Part shown: positions 43,587 to 55,848 of the stretch, piece by piece
Numbering within the stretch: position 1 is the first letter of the stretch
Layout of the letters: every line of letters begins with the position of its first letter
Origin: Blumeriella jaapii
Taxonomy: Eukaryota > Ascomycota > Leotiomycetes > Helotiales > Drepanopezizaceae
Direction: 5' to 3'
Length of the DNA: 64,000 nucleotides
Assembly: GCA_009599575.1 (NCBI GenBank)
Contig: VWND01000067.1
Location: forward strand, 186,001-250,000
The notes under the pieces: model-generated
What the model was told of the DNA's origin: nothing
Database searches by the model: none
The model's input: only the letters and a program-made list of their open reading frames with translations
Program-made: the position numbers and the translations under genes

Positions 43587-43855
43587 TATAACGATTTAAT
43601 TAATCGAAGGGCTAGGAGATCAGTTAACTGGTCGCCGTATTCATATAGTATAAAAAACGAGCTTTTGGTTTTGTAATAAAAATATTCATTTAAAATTAAT
43701 AATTGCAAAAAGCAGAGGTTGCTAAGAAAAAAAAGCCTTATATATATAAATAATTTCCATAATTGATAGGAAGACCCACCAGAAGACCAGGGAGCTTGCA
43801 ATTATACGTAGTTGCTGGGGTGACACGAGAGGTGGCAACAGAATGAATCGTCACA
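43587..43855 (-). repeat. B 5' LTR
   Basis: 269 bp in reverse, ending GAATCGTCACA at 43855. Only TT separates it from the LTR of C. A frame inside it (43580-43801) is accidental. Confidence 0.95.
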
Positions 43856-43857
43856 TT

Positions 43858-44124
43858 TGTGACGATTTACTCTTTTGCCACCTCGTGTGTCACCCCAGCA
43901 ACTACGTATAGCTGCAAGCTCCCTGGTCTTCTGATGGGTCTTCCTATCAATTGTGGAAATTATTTATATATATAAGGTTTTTTTTTCTTAGCAATCTCTG
44001 CTTTTTACAATTGTTGATTTTAAGTAAATATCTTTGTTATAAAATCAAAGGCTCGTTTTATATTATATGAACACGGCGACCAGTTGATTGATTTCCTAGC
44101 CTTTCGATTAATTAGATCGTTATA
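43858..44124 (+). repeat. C 5' LTR
   Basis: 267 bp, TGTGACGATTTACTC to GATCGTTATA, head-to-head with the B LTR. Confidence 0.95.
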
Positions 44125-45280
44125 TTATTAATAATTTTTTTTTTACGCTGGCGACGGCGTAAATTATTTTTTTTTTCGAATTTTTCACGGGTCGCACCAA
44201 AATAATCGACCGATCGTAAAAAAGCTTATTTTCGCATTTCGCGAAGGATGGCTTTTGTTTAACGATTTTTTTTTTAGCAGAGCTTTTCAGCTTTTGCTAT
44301 TACATTTTAATTTTCCTTTTTTTAATTAGCGAAAAAGCAGCTTCTTTCAGAAGCTTTTTTTTTTAAAGAATAATTCTTTTTCCGAGGAAAGAAAAACAAA
44401 GGAAAAAGCAGAGCATTAATTATTTCGCTTGTTATCTTTTTGCAGCCTAGCGCTGAGAGCGTTTAATTAAGACTTTTGTAAAATCAACTGAAAAAAGCGC
44501 AAAAGCGTAAACGATAATTTCTGGAAATTATACGATTGCGACAGACCTTTTAATTAAAGCGTTTGGTAGAATTTATCGAACGTGCTTCTGCTAATCGCGA
44601 ATCTATTATTTTTTTTTTTTTCGCAACGTTTTATTTCAATTAACAAACGCTGCAAATTTATTTTTACGTTTTTCGCGAACTTTTTTTGGATCTTTTTTTA
44701 ACGGCCAAAATTTTAGCGCGCTTTTTGAACGCTATAGCTTTCATTTATCTGCTGATTTTCGATTAGCTCGTATAAAACGCGTTCCGAATTTTCAATTTAA
44801 ATTAAATAATGGTAAAGATTATAAAGCACGCTATTGGGAAATTAAAGTTTTCGATAATTTCGAATTTTACTACGATTATTTCGCTAGCGATCGATTTCGC
44901 AAGAATTATATATTCGATCAGACCGAAGGCGTAGCAAGAGAGTTTCTGACCTCGCGTATTTTAGACCGTTTCGATTTTACATTTTCCGAAGAATTAATAA
45001 AAAAGGTCGCCGATTTTCTGGCCGATTTTAAACGTTTAAAAGGCCGAAAACGAGTTTAAAATGCTTGCAATAAGTACGCACGACGATTTTTGGCGGTTTT
45101 ATTTGCGATTTTCCATTTTCGCAGCGAACGCTTAAATACGGATTAATAAACAGCTTCGAGACGCTTTTCGAAACAAAATACTAAGGCGTCTACGAGAAAA
45201 GCTGTATTTGGAATGGACGCGTATAACGATTTTTAAAAATTGGCTTACCGCCGTCCGTTAAAAAAAACAAAGTCAGTTGG
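44125..45280 (+). pseudogene. gag: C gag, first part
   Basis: Collinear with A 5227-6375; stops in all frames. It is joined in origin to 63037-63500, as shown by the uninterrupted CAGTTGGCTAAACG in F (about 52852-52865). Confidence 0.7.
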
Positions 45281-45547
45281 TGTAAAAGTAGGTAGGAAAA
45301 CCAGACTGATACGGCCACATGTCGGTGGGTAAAATAATCTAGGGAATCCCTAGAAAAAACTGAAAAAAGGAAAAAAAAAAAAAAAAAAAATATAAATTAA
45401 ACTGCGTACTTATAATACTATTTAAAAAAATGCTTTACTTTTATACTTATTAAAAGTAGTTAATGGCAGAAGGTTTCGAAAAGGTCTATACCTCGATTAT
45501 AGCTAAAACTATTAACTTCTATTAATACAAAGTATTACCGTTTTATA
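45281..45547 (-). repeat. D 3' LTR
   Basis: 267 bp, TGTAAAAGTAGGTAGG to ACCGTTTTATA. It is sharply graded: the left half is almost unmutated, the right half strongly mutated. Confidence 0.95.
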
Positions 45548-48500
45548 TTTTGTTTTAAATAATATACGTAATCGTTTTTAACTACGACCAAAAAAAAATA
45601 TAATTTTAATAAATACAATTTAATTTATTTCATATGATTTAAAAACCAATTAATTAAAAACCGAATTTTTTAATTTTATATTTCTTCGATTTTTCTAACC
45701 CGTTTTTGGCCTTTTTGCTATTAGCTTTTGCGGAAAGGTAGCGTTTCGCTTATCGTTTAAATTATTTTGTTTATTTTGCTTTTTTAAAAAGTGATTCGAT
45801 AAAATATTAATCGAAATATCGTTTAAATCTACGAACGTTCTGATAGCTTTTTCGTCGATAATATTATTAAATATCGCCGCCACGGATGCTTTCTACGATT
45901 TTTTTCCGTAAATAATAAATTTCAGCTTTTAAACGTAGTTTTACGCTTTGCAAAAAACGCTGAAAAGTTTTGTATTAAAATCGTAGAAATAATCGATTAG
46001 TTCGTTGTAATTAAAATCGATTAACGCTTTTGCTTTTCGTAAAACTGATAGGTCGGATTACGATTATTTGCCGACGAATGCTTTTGAAAAGGTTCCGAAA
46101 CTTGTAAAAAAAACTATTTTACGAAATGGTTCGAAAGTAATCGTTTGCAGTCGAAATCACCGAAGATATTATAATTGCTTTCGCCGTAATATAAACAGCG
46201 TTAAATTGCTTATCGGATTGTCGTTTTCGAAATAGTTTTTGTATTTTTGCGCCGTATAATTATTCGAATAAACCAGTATTGCGCCGTCGGTTTTTTGGGT
46301 CCTAAATTTAACGAAAACCTTTTACTTAATCGAAAAACTAACAAAGGTTATTTTATTTTTTATTCCGTAGCTTTCGGTTTCGTAATCCGATAAAATAGCC
46401 GAAGCCACTGTTTTAAACGCGCTGAAATACGAAAAAGCTAGGCTTTTTTAAATGGTTTTAATCAGCTTAGCGTCGTAGTATAATTGCAAATAAGCTTCGA
46501 TTCCCGAGTTATATACGAATACAAGCAGAACGTAATAATCGAAAATAGCGTCGGTAAAATTTTCGATTTTTTTCTTTTTTTAAAAGTCGGCGATATCGAA
46601 TTTTGTAATTATAATACGATCGGAGCCAGCGAAACTTAAAGCGATCGGAACGTTAGAATATGCTACGAGGCGGCAGTTTCCAAAGTTTCGGATAATTAAA
46701 ACAGCGAAGTAAAAGCCGGGGTGTATTCTGAAAGTTTATTAAATAAGATTGTAAAATATATTAACGAAAAAAGCTGTAAGCGTTTTTTGGGTTTTAACTA
46801 ATCGAAAATAATACTTGTATATAATTATTTTTTTTTTTATAAAATGCAGCAGTGGTTTGTTTTTTCCGTTATGAAACCTTACGTGATTAACGAATTCGCA
46901 GTTTAGTTCGGATAGATTTTAAAAAACATTTTCGGTTAAAAAGCCAAAAAAGTCGGCTTTTGGAAATATTCGTTGCTTCCATTTTTTTACGTTTTAATCG
47001 AATTTCGTAATCGCGTTAAATGCTTTAAAATCTGTTTTAAAATTTGCGTAGCCTAAGTAAATTTTAATACGCGTTTAAATAATTTTCGTAATTTTTCGTC
47101 GAAATATAAATTGATTATTAAAATTAATTTCGAATACGTCGTAATCCGAATTTTTAATAATAGCGAATCGATTAGCAAAATCGATAATATTAATTCTTTT
47201 TATAATTAAATCGCAATACGCCGCGTGATAGCGTATATGAAAATAGCAGAACTTGCCGTTTTTTTTAGCGTTAACGTTATTCGTAAAAACGAAATTAAAA
47301 AATCGGAGTTTCTTAACGAAAAAAAAAAAGCTCGAATAAAAACGGATCACCGTTTTTAAAAGTTTTTTTTATTTGTTTCGGCGTATTATATTTGTAATTT
47401 TCCGAAAAAGATTTGGTTTAGTTTTCGTTCGAAGCAAAAAAGAAAAAGCTGACGGATTTATTTGGTTTTTTTATATAAAAATATCGAAATAAAACTTTTG
47501 AATTATTTCGTCGTCGAAAGCGAAAGTTTTAAATAAAATAATTTAATTTTATATTTTTTGTATAATTTTTTCCGCGATAATTTCGATATTTTTTTTTAAA
47601 TCTTTTCGGTCGAAACGTATAATAATCGAAATCTTAAATACTTTTATTAAAATCTAAAGTATTAGCGATAGCGGTACGACGTTTTTAAACGCAGCAAACG
47701 TTTTTAATATTTATATATTTAGTTTCGAAAAATCAGATTTTAAATCGTTTGGATTTTTTTTTTTCGAAATGCCGGTATTTTTTAAATTTGATTTCGTAAA
47801 ATCGTCGCGTTTTTTATTAATTAATTTAAAATTTATAATTCGGCGTCGATTTCCGGCTGTTTTTATTCGCGGTGCTTTTTTTGCTAACGACGTAAATAGT
47901 TTTTTTTTTCGAACAAAAAGAGTTTCGGAAATATCGGCGCGTTTTTTTACGTTTTTTGTTTTTATTTTTTTCGAAATTATTTTTATAAATATAATAAGTT
48001 TTTTGTATTCGAATAAGCGGTTGTTTATTATTACGTTTTTGATTTCGTTTTCGAATTCGTTTTCGATAATTAAAAATAAAAATCGCCGAATTGTTTTAGC
48101 TGCTTTAAAAATATTAATTGCTACCGCGTATATTTTTTCGAATTAAACGAAAATAATATTAGCTTTTTCGTTTTTTTCGTCGTCGTAAATTTAAAATATT
48201 AAAATAGCGTCGTTTTCTTTTTTCGATATAAAAATGCCGTATTTAGCGACGTTTAATTTTTTGTTTTGAAAAAAAATCAGATTTAGAATTTCGCAGCCGA
48301 TTAAAACTTTTTCTGGCGATTATATAACGTCGTCGATTAATTTGCAAATAACTGTAAAAAAGCTTATAAACCTGCGAGCTTTTAAATTATTAGCTTTCAG
48401 GACTTGCGCCTTAAAAATATAAGCGTTTAATATCCAGATTTTTTTTTTTATAAAAATAATAGTTTCGAAAAAGCGAGCGAAGTATCGAAATGAAATAATA

Positions 48501-48900
48501 TCGATAATTTTGCTAAAAACGTATTTTTAAATATTTTTTTTTCGTTAATTTAACAAAAAGCGCAAGATTCGGTCTGTTATTTTTTTTTTATTATTTCGAG
48601 CTTTTTTTGCTTCGGCGAAAGCTTTTAACGCGTTGTCGTAATTCAGCAGGAATTTATCGTAATTAAAGCTTTTGCGAACGAATTTAGTTTTAACAAAACT
48701 TTTGTAATCGAATAAAAATTTATTAACGTTTTTAATTATTATATCGAATTGTTTTATAAATGTTTTTATAAAAGCTGTTTATTAATTTAAAATAACGGTA
48801 TTATATATTTGTTTAAATTCGAAAAAGTTGCGTATAATAATTTCGTTCCAAAGTAAATTAAAAATAAGTTTGTTAAATTTAGCAACGTTTTGCTTAAAAA
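45548..48900 (-). pseudogene. D extra 3' region, unknown protein(s)
   Basis: Sense (-) frames: 45695-45883 reads IIDEKAIRTFVDLNDISINI, and 47075-47350 reads NNVNAKKNGKFCYFHIRYHA, DFANRFAIIKNSDYDVFEIN. The antisense frame 47769-48146 is also open. It matches E2 20251-23520. No known domain was recognised. Confidence 0.5.
47875..47907 (+). repeat. 33-bp palindromic motif, site 4 (D)
   Basis: Arms ATTCGCGGTGC and ACGACGTAAAT, centre T-rich. Homologous to 617-649. Confidence 0.8.
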
Positions 48901-49560
48901 ACGATATAATATCGATAGGTTTATTAATTAAAAAAGTATATTATATTTATTAAAAAATAATTGGAAAAAAGTACGAGAATTGTAAAGTATTTGTATTTAA
49001 AAATCGCGGGAATTCGTATGCTGTTTTTTTAATAAATTATAATTGTTTAAATAAGCATCCGTTTAAAACAACGAAAAGTAAATAATATAAAAAATAATAA
49101 ATAATAAAATGCATAAAAGATGGTTTTCGTAAAATATGCGAATAATATAAATATATTAAATATGCGGCTCAAATATATACAAAGCTTTTGTTCTGGTAAA
49201 CAAAAGTACAATCAAATAAAAAAAAATACAATAGATATCCCAAATAATATAAAAAAAGGTTTCAAAAATAAATAATTTGTATACAAAGCAAAGCAAAACA
49301 AAAACAATAGAATAGTATATAATAAAAAAGGAAATAATATATAATAAAAACAGTAGAATAATTAATAAACAATTTTATAAGTATTTTTCTTCTTTTCTGT
49401 TATAAGTGAAATCACGACTTAAATTATGGTTTCAGCAGCGGGATTATCGTTCGGCTGTTTTCAGACTTTTTCAAAAGGTTTTTTTTTTTTAGAAATATAA
49501 TCGCTTTAATCGGAATCGTCGTCGGATTCGCTGGAATCGGACTCGTTATCTAAATTAAAA
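48901..49560. other. D AT-rich spacer
   Basis: CpG-poor low-complexity sequence, most extreme at 49040-49380; no gene seen. Acidic tail remnants of pol are at 49490-49560. Confidence 0.55.
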
Positions 49561-49800
49561 TCTAAGAAATAAATTTACTAATTTTTTTTATAAAATCGTT
49601 TTAACCGGTTAGCGGCGAACGTTTTTTTTAGTTTTGTTTTATCGAATTCCGTAAGCTTGTAATAACTTTTATTTAACTCGGCCTCGCATATTTCGTAAAA
49701 TCCGAGCTATTTATAATTAAGCTTAATATCGGCCGATTTGTCGATAGCGCGCTGAACGTCGTAAATTAAAACCAAATCTTTTTTTTTAATTAGCGTTTTT
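49561..49800 (-). pseudogene. pol: D integrase GPY/F module
   Basis: Collinear with 2340-2600: KSADIKLNYK, then SGFYEICEAELNKSYYKL, TELDKTKLKKTFAANRLKRF. The P of GPY is changed. Confidence 0.75.
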
Positions 49801-50905
49801 TTTAAAATCTTGGTTTTATTTCAAATTTTTTTAGCTGCTTTTTTATACTTTTTTTTTTTTAAAATTATTTTTTTCATATTTATATCGCGGTAATTTAGCT
49901 GTTTAAATTTTATTATTAATAAATTTGCTTTCGTTTTCATTTTAACCACGTTATAAAACTTTTATATAAACTATTTTGTTTCCAGAAGCAATCGAGCGTT
50001 TCTGCCGTATTAAATAAAAAATAAAATTATTTTAATAAAAGCGTGTATATATATGCGTATAACAAAAAGCATTTCCGAAAATTTCCGCGATTAACGCTTA
50101 TAACTTTTTCGAATGGTTTTTGAAAAACCGTCAAAAATATTTTTATAGCCTCGTTCTACGAATCCGTTGTTTTTCGAATTATAAGCTGAGATTTGAATGC
50201 GTTGAATTTCGTATTTTTTTGTAAAGGTTTCGATAACGCTTTTGTTTTCGAATTTATCGTCGATATTTAATTTGCTAAATAAACCATATCGATATACAAC
50301 GTTTTTTTAAAAAAAGGTCGCTATAGCTTCGAAAATGGCGTTTCGGAAAGATCGTTTTTCAGGCCATTCGAAAAGATCGTTAATAACGAATACGAAGCAT
50401 ATATAACCGCGATCGGTAATTGATACGCGTATAACGTCGAAGTTAATTTTTTTTTAAATTTTAAAAAACTACGTCGGATATAATAGATTTTTTTTTCGGC
50501 CAGGCTTTCGTTTTTGGCAAAAAATATAGCTTTTGACGAAAGCTTTGCAATTTTCGAAATATCTTTTTTATTAAAAATCGTTTTTAATTCGGTAATAAAT
50601 AGTTTTAGCTTTTTTATAAAACACTTTTTCGTAAGTTTCTTTTATAACTTGAAATTTATCGGTTTTATTATTTATTACTAAGCGTTTTTAATATATATTA
50701 TTTTTTATTTTATATAATTTTCTGTCGGCTAAAGTGTAATCGAAAGCTTGATTTTTAAATAATTTAAATTAATGATTTAGCACGCTAGATGGTTTAAACA
50801 AAATGGTTAAATAATATACGATTAAATAAAAGTTTTCGGTTTCGTAATTATCGATTAAAAATTTATTTTTACCGTTAATCGGCTTATTCCGATCGTTTTC
50901 GGTTA
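49801..50905 (-). pseudogene. pol: D integrase zinc-binding and DDE core
   Basis: Collinear with E1 2601-3673. SITDRGYICFVFVINDLF-like, FRNAIFEAIATFF and the GSVERGYKNIF-like third-residue block are readable near 50130-50430. The Glu appears kept here (AACGAGGCTATAA on -), unlike in E1. Other stops remain. Confidence 0.7.
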
Positions 50906-50910
50906 AATTT

Positions 50911-50943
50911 ATTCGCGGTGTCAGCCGAAATAATAACGCGAAT
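50911..50943 (+). repeat. 33-bp palindromic motif, site 1 (D)
   Basis: Arms ATTCGCGGTGT and ATAACGCGAAT; reads FALLFRLTPRI on -. Confidence 0.85.
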
Positions 50944-50973
50944 ATTTTTTCGGCCCGAAAATTAATGTTTTTT

Positions 50974-51006
50974 ACTCGCGATGCCAGCCGAAATAGCAAC
51001 GCGAAT
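50974..51006 (+). repeat. 33-bp palindromic motif, site 2 (D)
   Basis: Arms ACTCGCGATGC and GCAACGCGAAT; reads FALLFRLASRV on -. Confidence 0.85.
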
Positions 51007-51404
51007 AATTTCGGTTTTATAAAATCTAAAGCGTAAATAACGAAGCAGCCGATTTCGTTAGCAATTTACTTATCGATGTTTTATTCGTTTTATTTAACAA
51101 GATTAAACGAATAAAAGCGTTTTCGTTTAAAAAAGCCGTCTGCCGCTGTATTAATTGTTTTTTTGATATGTTTGATTTCGAAGTTTATAAATCGCATTTA
51201 AGCTATTTAATTAATAACGAATGCTTTTAACAAATCGCTGACTTTTTTATTTAATTAATCGATAAAAACTTTCGCGTTTGTTTTCAAAATAAAATATACG
51301 CCGTATAATTCGCTTTTTATTTTTTTTATTACTTTAAAAGCGCCTCGGCATTTTCGTTTAATAGCATCGTAGCGTGCTTTCGCGAAAAATTATAAGCCGC
51401 TTTC
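51007..51404 (-). pseudogene. pol: D RNase H, C-terminal part
   Basis: Collinear with E2 17775-18160. It ends at the F duplication (CTTTC, 51400-51404). Confidence 0.65.
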
Positions 51405-51701
51405 TGTGACGATTCACTCTGTTGCCACCTCTCGTGTCACCCCAGCAACTACGTATAGCTGCAAGCTCCCCAGCAACTACGTATAGCTGCAAGCTCCCTG
51501 GTCTTCTGGTGGATCTCCCTATCAATTGTAAAAACTATTCATATATATAAAACTCTTTTTTTTTAGCAACTTCTGCCTTTTGCAATTGTTAATTTTAAAT
51601 GAATATTTTTATTATAAAACCAAAGGCTCGTTTTTTATATTATATGAATACGGCGACCAGTTGACTGATCTTCCAGCCCTTCGACTGATTAAATCGTTAT
51701 A
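51405..51701 (+). repeat. F 5' LTR
   Basis: 297 bp, TGTGACGATTCAC to AATCGTTATA. Confidence 0.95.
51443..51498 (+). repeat. 28-bp tandem duplication in F 5' LTR
   Basis: Two exact units (51443-51470, 51471-51498) beginning CAGCAACTACGTATAGCTGC. The 3' LTR has the same duplication with several transitions (near 57613-57668). Confidence 0.95.
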
Positions 51702-53320
51702 TTATTAACAACTTTTTTTTTACGCTAGCGACGGCGTAAATTATCTTTTTTTTCGAATTTTTTACGGGTTATACTAAAATGATCGACCGGTCGTAAAAAG
51801 GCTTATTTCCGCATTTCGCGAAGAATGGCTTTTGTTTAACGATCCTTCCTTTAGTAAAGCTTTTCAGCTTCTGCTATTACATTTTAATCTTTTTTTTTTC
51901 AATCGGCGAAAAAACAGCCTTTTCCAAAAGCTTTTTTTTCTGAAAAACAGTTTTCCTTCCGAGGAAAGAAAAACAAAGGAAAAAGCAGAGCGCCAACTAT
52001 TTCGCCTGCCACTTTTTTATAGCTTAGCGCTGAAAGCATTCAGTTGAGACTTTTGCAAAATCAATTAAAAAAAGCGCAAAAGCGTAAACGATAACTTTTG
52101 GAAATTATACGACTGCGACAAACTTTTTAATCAGAACGTTTAATAAAATCTATCGAACGTGCTTTTGCTAATCGCGAATCTGCTGTTTTTTTTTTTTTCG
52201 CAACGTTTTATTTTAATTAATAAACGCTGCAAATTAATTTCCACGCTTTTCGCGAACTTTTTTTGGATTTTTTTATGACGGCCAAAACTTTAGCGCGCTT
52301 TTTAAACGCTATAGTTTCTATTTATTTATTAATTTTCGACTAGCTCGTATAAAACGCGTTTCGAACTTTGAGTTTAAGCTAGATAATAGTGAAGATTATA
52401 AAACACGTTATTAAAAAATTAAAGTTTTCGATAATTTCGAATTTTACTACGATTATTTTGCTAGCGATCGATTTCGCAAAAATTACATATTCGATTAAAC
52501 CGAAAGCGTAGCAAAGAAATTTCTGACCTCGCATATTTTGGACCGTTTCGATCCTACTTTTTCCGAAGAATTAATTAAAAAGGTCGCCGATTTCCTGGCC
52601 GATTTTTCAGACGTAAAAGGCCGAAAACGAGTTTAAAATGTTTGCAATAAATACGCACGACGACTTTTAGCGCTTTTATTTGCGATTTTCCATTTTCGCA
52701 GCGAACGTTTAAATACGAACTGATAAACAGCTTCGAAACGCTTTTCGCGATAAAATACTAAAGCGTTTACGAAAAAAGCTGCATTTGGAATAAGCGCGTA
52801 TAACGATTTTTAAAAATTAGCTCACCGCCGTCCGTTAAAAAAAACAAAATCAGTTGGCTAAACGAATTTTATACGCGAGTCGCTTTTTTAAGTCTATCAT
52901 TTATTAAGATGGTAGATTTTTAACCAAAGCGTACTACGAGTCCAATCGTACGTACGAAAATCGTCCAAATGCTCCACAGGCTTTTTTTCAGCCCCCTGCT
53001 GCTTTTCCTTTTCCTTTACGCTAAAACGTCCCTTTTGGCGTTTTTTTCTTTCGATCGGATTAACGACAACGCTCGTTTTTTATTTTATATCAGAAGGTTC
53101 GAAGCCAATTTGCACGACCTTTTACGAGCCGACCTTCGGTTTTACCCAAAGGCTTTTTTAAACTGGTAAATATAAACGAGGTCGAACCGGCCGAAAATTC
53201 GCTTTTTGATAATAATAATAAAAACGAAAACTCTTTTTTAAACGACTTTCAAAACGCATATAAAAAAGTTAAAAGCTTTTCCGCCAATCGGAAAAACGCT
53301 TAAGCCTAAGCAAAGCTTTT
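51702..53320 (+). pseudogene. gag: F gag
   Basis: Collinear with A gag. The frame 52969-53169 covers the Pro-rich to FYPKAFLNW end seen also in A. Stops elsewhere; 51832-52047 is open but unremarkable. Confidence 0.65.
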
Positions 53321-53332
53321 TTTTTAGGCGTA

Positions 53333-53705
53333 TTGCGCGATATACGTTATTTTAACGTTCGAAAGCTTTTTAATAGCGATTTATTAATAATTTCCGTTAT
53401 ATTTATTAAAAATAGCCTTTCGTATAAAATAAAAGCGCTCGCCGATTTTAAAGCGAACGATTATGCGTTGATCGATTCGGCGCTGATTAAATCTTTTTTT
53501 TTTTTTTTAAAACTTTTGATTTAACTTTTTCCGGTTTTTTTTTGTAAAAAGGTATAATAAAGCTCGTGGCCATTTAATTATATATTTTACGTTTTTTAAT
53601 TTTATTATTAATAATCGAATATAATCGTTTATTTTTTTTTTAATTATTAACTTCGGAAATTATAATATGATTTTAAAAAGAATTTGGTTGGCCGAATACT
53701 AAGTT
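53333..53705 (+). pseudogene. pol: F aspartic protease
   Basis: The frame 53333-53524 reads KALADFKANDYALIDSALIK. The D-S-G-A box (53444-53458) is D-F-K-A, retaining Ala unlike A. The C-terminal block near 53650-53700 reads FGNYNMILKRIWLAEY. Confidence 0.85.
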
Positions 53706-53909
53706 TTACTAAATTGTAATAAACGCAAGTTTTATTAGCCGAAGTTTTACTTTTTTACAGCTTTTTACGCTCGTTGTATTAAAATCTTTTATTTGCATTT
53801 TCGAAAAATTTAATTTCGCTATTAAAACGACGCTGTAAAACGTAACAAAAACCTTAACCAATTGTGGCAGATTTACGACGCTGTGCGAAGCGCGAAAAAG
53901 TCGAATTTT

Positions 53910-53942
53910 ATTCGCGGTGCTAATTTCGATAGCGACGCCAAT
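53910..53942 (+). repeat. 33-bp palindromic motif (F, chromovirus site)
   Basis: Arms ATTCGCGGTGC and GCGACGCCAAT; reads IRGANFDSDAN. The - frame over it (53709-53954) is a shadow. Confidence 0.85.
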
Positions 53943-54261
53943 GAAATAAAACAAGAAATCACACCACCATTTTCTTAGATTAACGATCCTTTTTTTATTA
54001 TTTTTTTTTTTTTTTTTTCTTTTTTCGTTAAAACAGCTTTTTCGTTCTACGAAAAACAGTTATACTAAAGACCGAAAAAAAGCTTTCGCCGCGATGGCCT
54101 TTCAGCTTAATATAATCGATAATTCAGATAAGCAATTTTTTTCTAAACCTTTTAAACGACCAGTTCGAAAACGAGTTTTTTAACCTATTGCTTACCCAAT
54201 TTCTATTTGCCAAATTATTATATACGCTTTTAAGCTGATTTCCAGAAAAGAAACAGTTGAA

Positions 54262-55130
54262 ATGTTTTCACCCTTTTTGTACGAGATCGACAAAATACTA
54301 AACGATTTCACGTATAACACTTTTTTTAAGATTTAATTTTATAGTTTTTTCGAACGTTTCAGAATTAATAAAATATCGATTTCGACTTTTTTAACCAGCT
54401 TAGCAAAGCTAACTTCGAATAAACCTTTTTTCGAATTTTTTTTTCCGAAATACAAAAATCTCGAATACGTGTTTTTTAAAGCCGCCAGTAACGAGCTAGC
54501 CTTTTACCGGCCTTACGACCATAAGATCGAGCTTATTATAAGTAAAAAAAAGCTAAAATATATTTTTTTGTATAAAATATCGATTTTAAAGCTCGAGATT
54601 ATTAAAACTTATTTGTAAAATAATCTTAACAAAAGCTTTATCGAACTTTTTATCGTTTTTTTCGCTGTTTTAATGCTTTTCGCTAAAAAACCCGACGGTT
54701 TATTACGTTTTTGTATCGATTATCGAGCTTTTAATAATATTATTCGTAAAGATCGCTACTTTTTTTCTTTTATCGATAAAACTTTTGCTCGTTTTTCGAA
54801 AGCGCGAATTTTTACAAAATTCGATATTCGTTAAGTTTTTTATAAAATTCGAATAAACTTCGCTAATAAAAAACTGACGACGTTTCGTACGTGTTACGGC
54901 GCTTATAAATGCAAAATGCTACTTTTTGGCCTTATTAATAAATCCGTAATTTATTAACGTTATATAAACGACGTTTTTTTCGATTATTTAAACGATTTTT
55001 GCATTGCATATCTGAATGATATTTTTATTTATTTGTCCGATTTTTAAAATACGTTATATACGTTCGCAAAATGCTTTAAAAGCTCGCTGACGCTAAATTA
55101 CAGGCCGATATTCGGAAATTTGAATTTAAC
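54262..55130 (+). pseudogene. pol: F reverse transcriptase
   Basis: Same blocks as A, with more stops. KKPDGLLRFCIDYRAFNNI and FTKFDIR are readable. The catalytic box (55009-55020) reads YLND, with only the first Asp lost. Confidence 0.9.
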
Positions 55131-55139
55131 GTTATTCGG

Positions 55140-55830
55140 ACCCGTTATTTAAGTTTTATTATTTTTATTAAAAATTTAAAAGTAGATTCAAAGAAGGTTT
55201 CCGTAGTCGTTTATTAAAAGTCTTTTATTATTGTAAAAGGTGTATAAAGCTTTTTTGGTTTTTGTAACTTTTACCGACGTTTTATTCGAGACTACGGTAT
55301 AATTGCAAAACTTTTGGTTTATTTAACCAAAGCTAACGTTTTTTTTAATTTTATTTTTAAGTATTAAAAAAGTTTCGACCTTTTTATATTAGCTTTTATT
55401 ATTGCACCAGTTTTATAATATTATAAGCAAAACTTTTTTTGTATATTAAAAACTGACGCTTCCGACGGCGTAGTAGCTTTTGTGCTTTCGCAATTTTATA
55501 ATAACGATTGACTTTTAATCGCTTATTTTAGCAAAACCATAATTTTCGCAAAGCTAAACTACGTCGTACACGATAAAAAAATGCTTGTAATCGTAAGATT
55601 TTTAAGCAATTTTCGTACTAAACTGGCTAGCTCAGTTTATTAAATTAAAATAATTATTAATTATAAAACTTTAAAATATTTTATGATTTTCAAATTCTTA
55701 AACGCTCGATAAGCACGTTAGGCCGAGCTTCTCGCCGATTATAATTTTTTTATTACGTACAAACTAAGTAAACACAATCTTTTGGCTAACGTATTAATAC
55801 GTCGTACGAGCGAACTCGACCGCTAAAACT
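55140..55830 (+). pseudogene. pol: F RNase H domain
   Basis: KTDASDGVVAFVLS-like block near 55450-55490 and the HNLLANVLIRR-like end near 55770-55810. Confidence 0.75.
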
Positions 55831-55848
55831 CTTAAACGCATTTAGCGC

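Larger units (their letters stand above)
37440..43855 (-). mobile_element. B: full-length chromovirus on -
   Basis: Both LTRs are 269 bp (37440-37708 and 43587-43855). The interior is collinear with A in reverse. Left flank TTTAC (37435-37439); the right flank is only TT before the LTR of element C, consistent with C landing inside the duplication. Protease reads DFKA and RT reads YLNN. Confidence 0.95.
43858..45280 (+). mobile_element. C: chromovirus, 5' part (LTR and gag)
   Basis: LTR 43858-44124 and gag up to 45280, where D is inserted. It continues at 63037 and leaves the window at 64000. TTGG at 45277-45280 is the left copy of the D target duplication. Confidence 0.95.

Noticed and set aside
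47769..48146. 125-codon + frame in D and 143-codon - frame at 21046-21477 as real genes
   Set aside because: They are antisense to the direction of pol in D and E2; Phe-rich composition is that of the complement of a Lys-rich frame. I keep the sense strand as more likely, with doubt stated.
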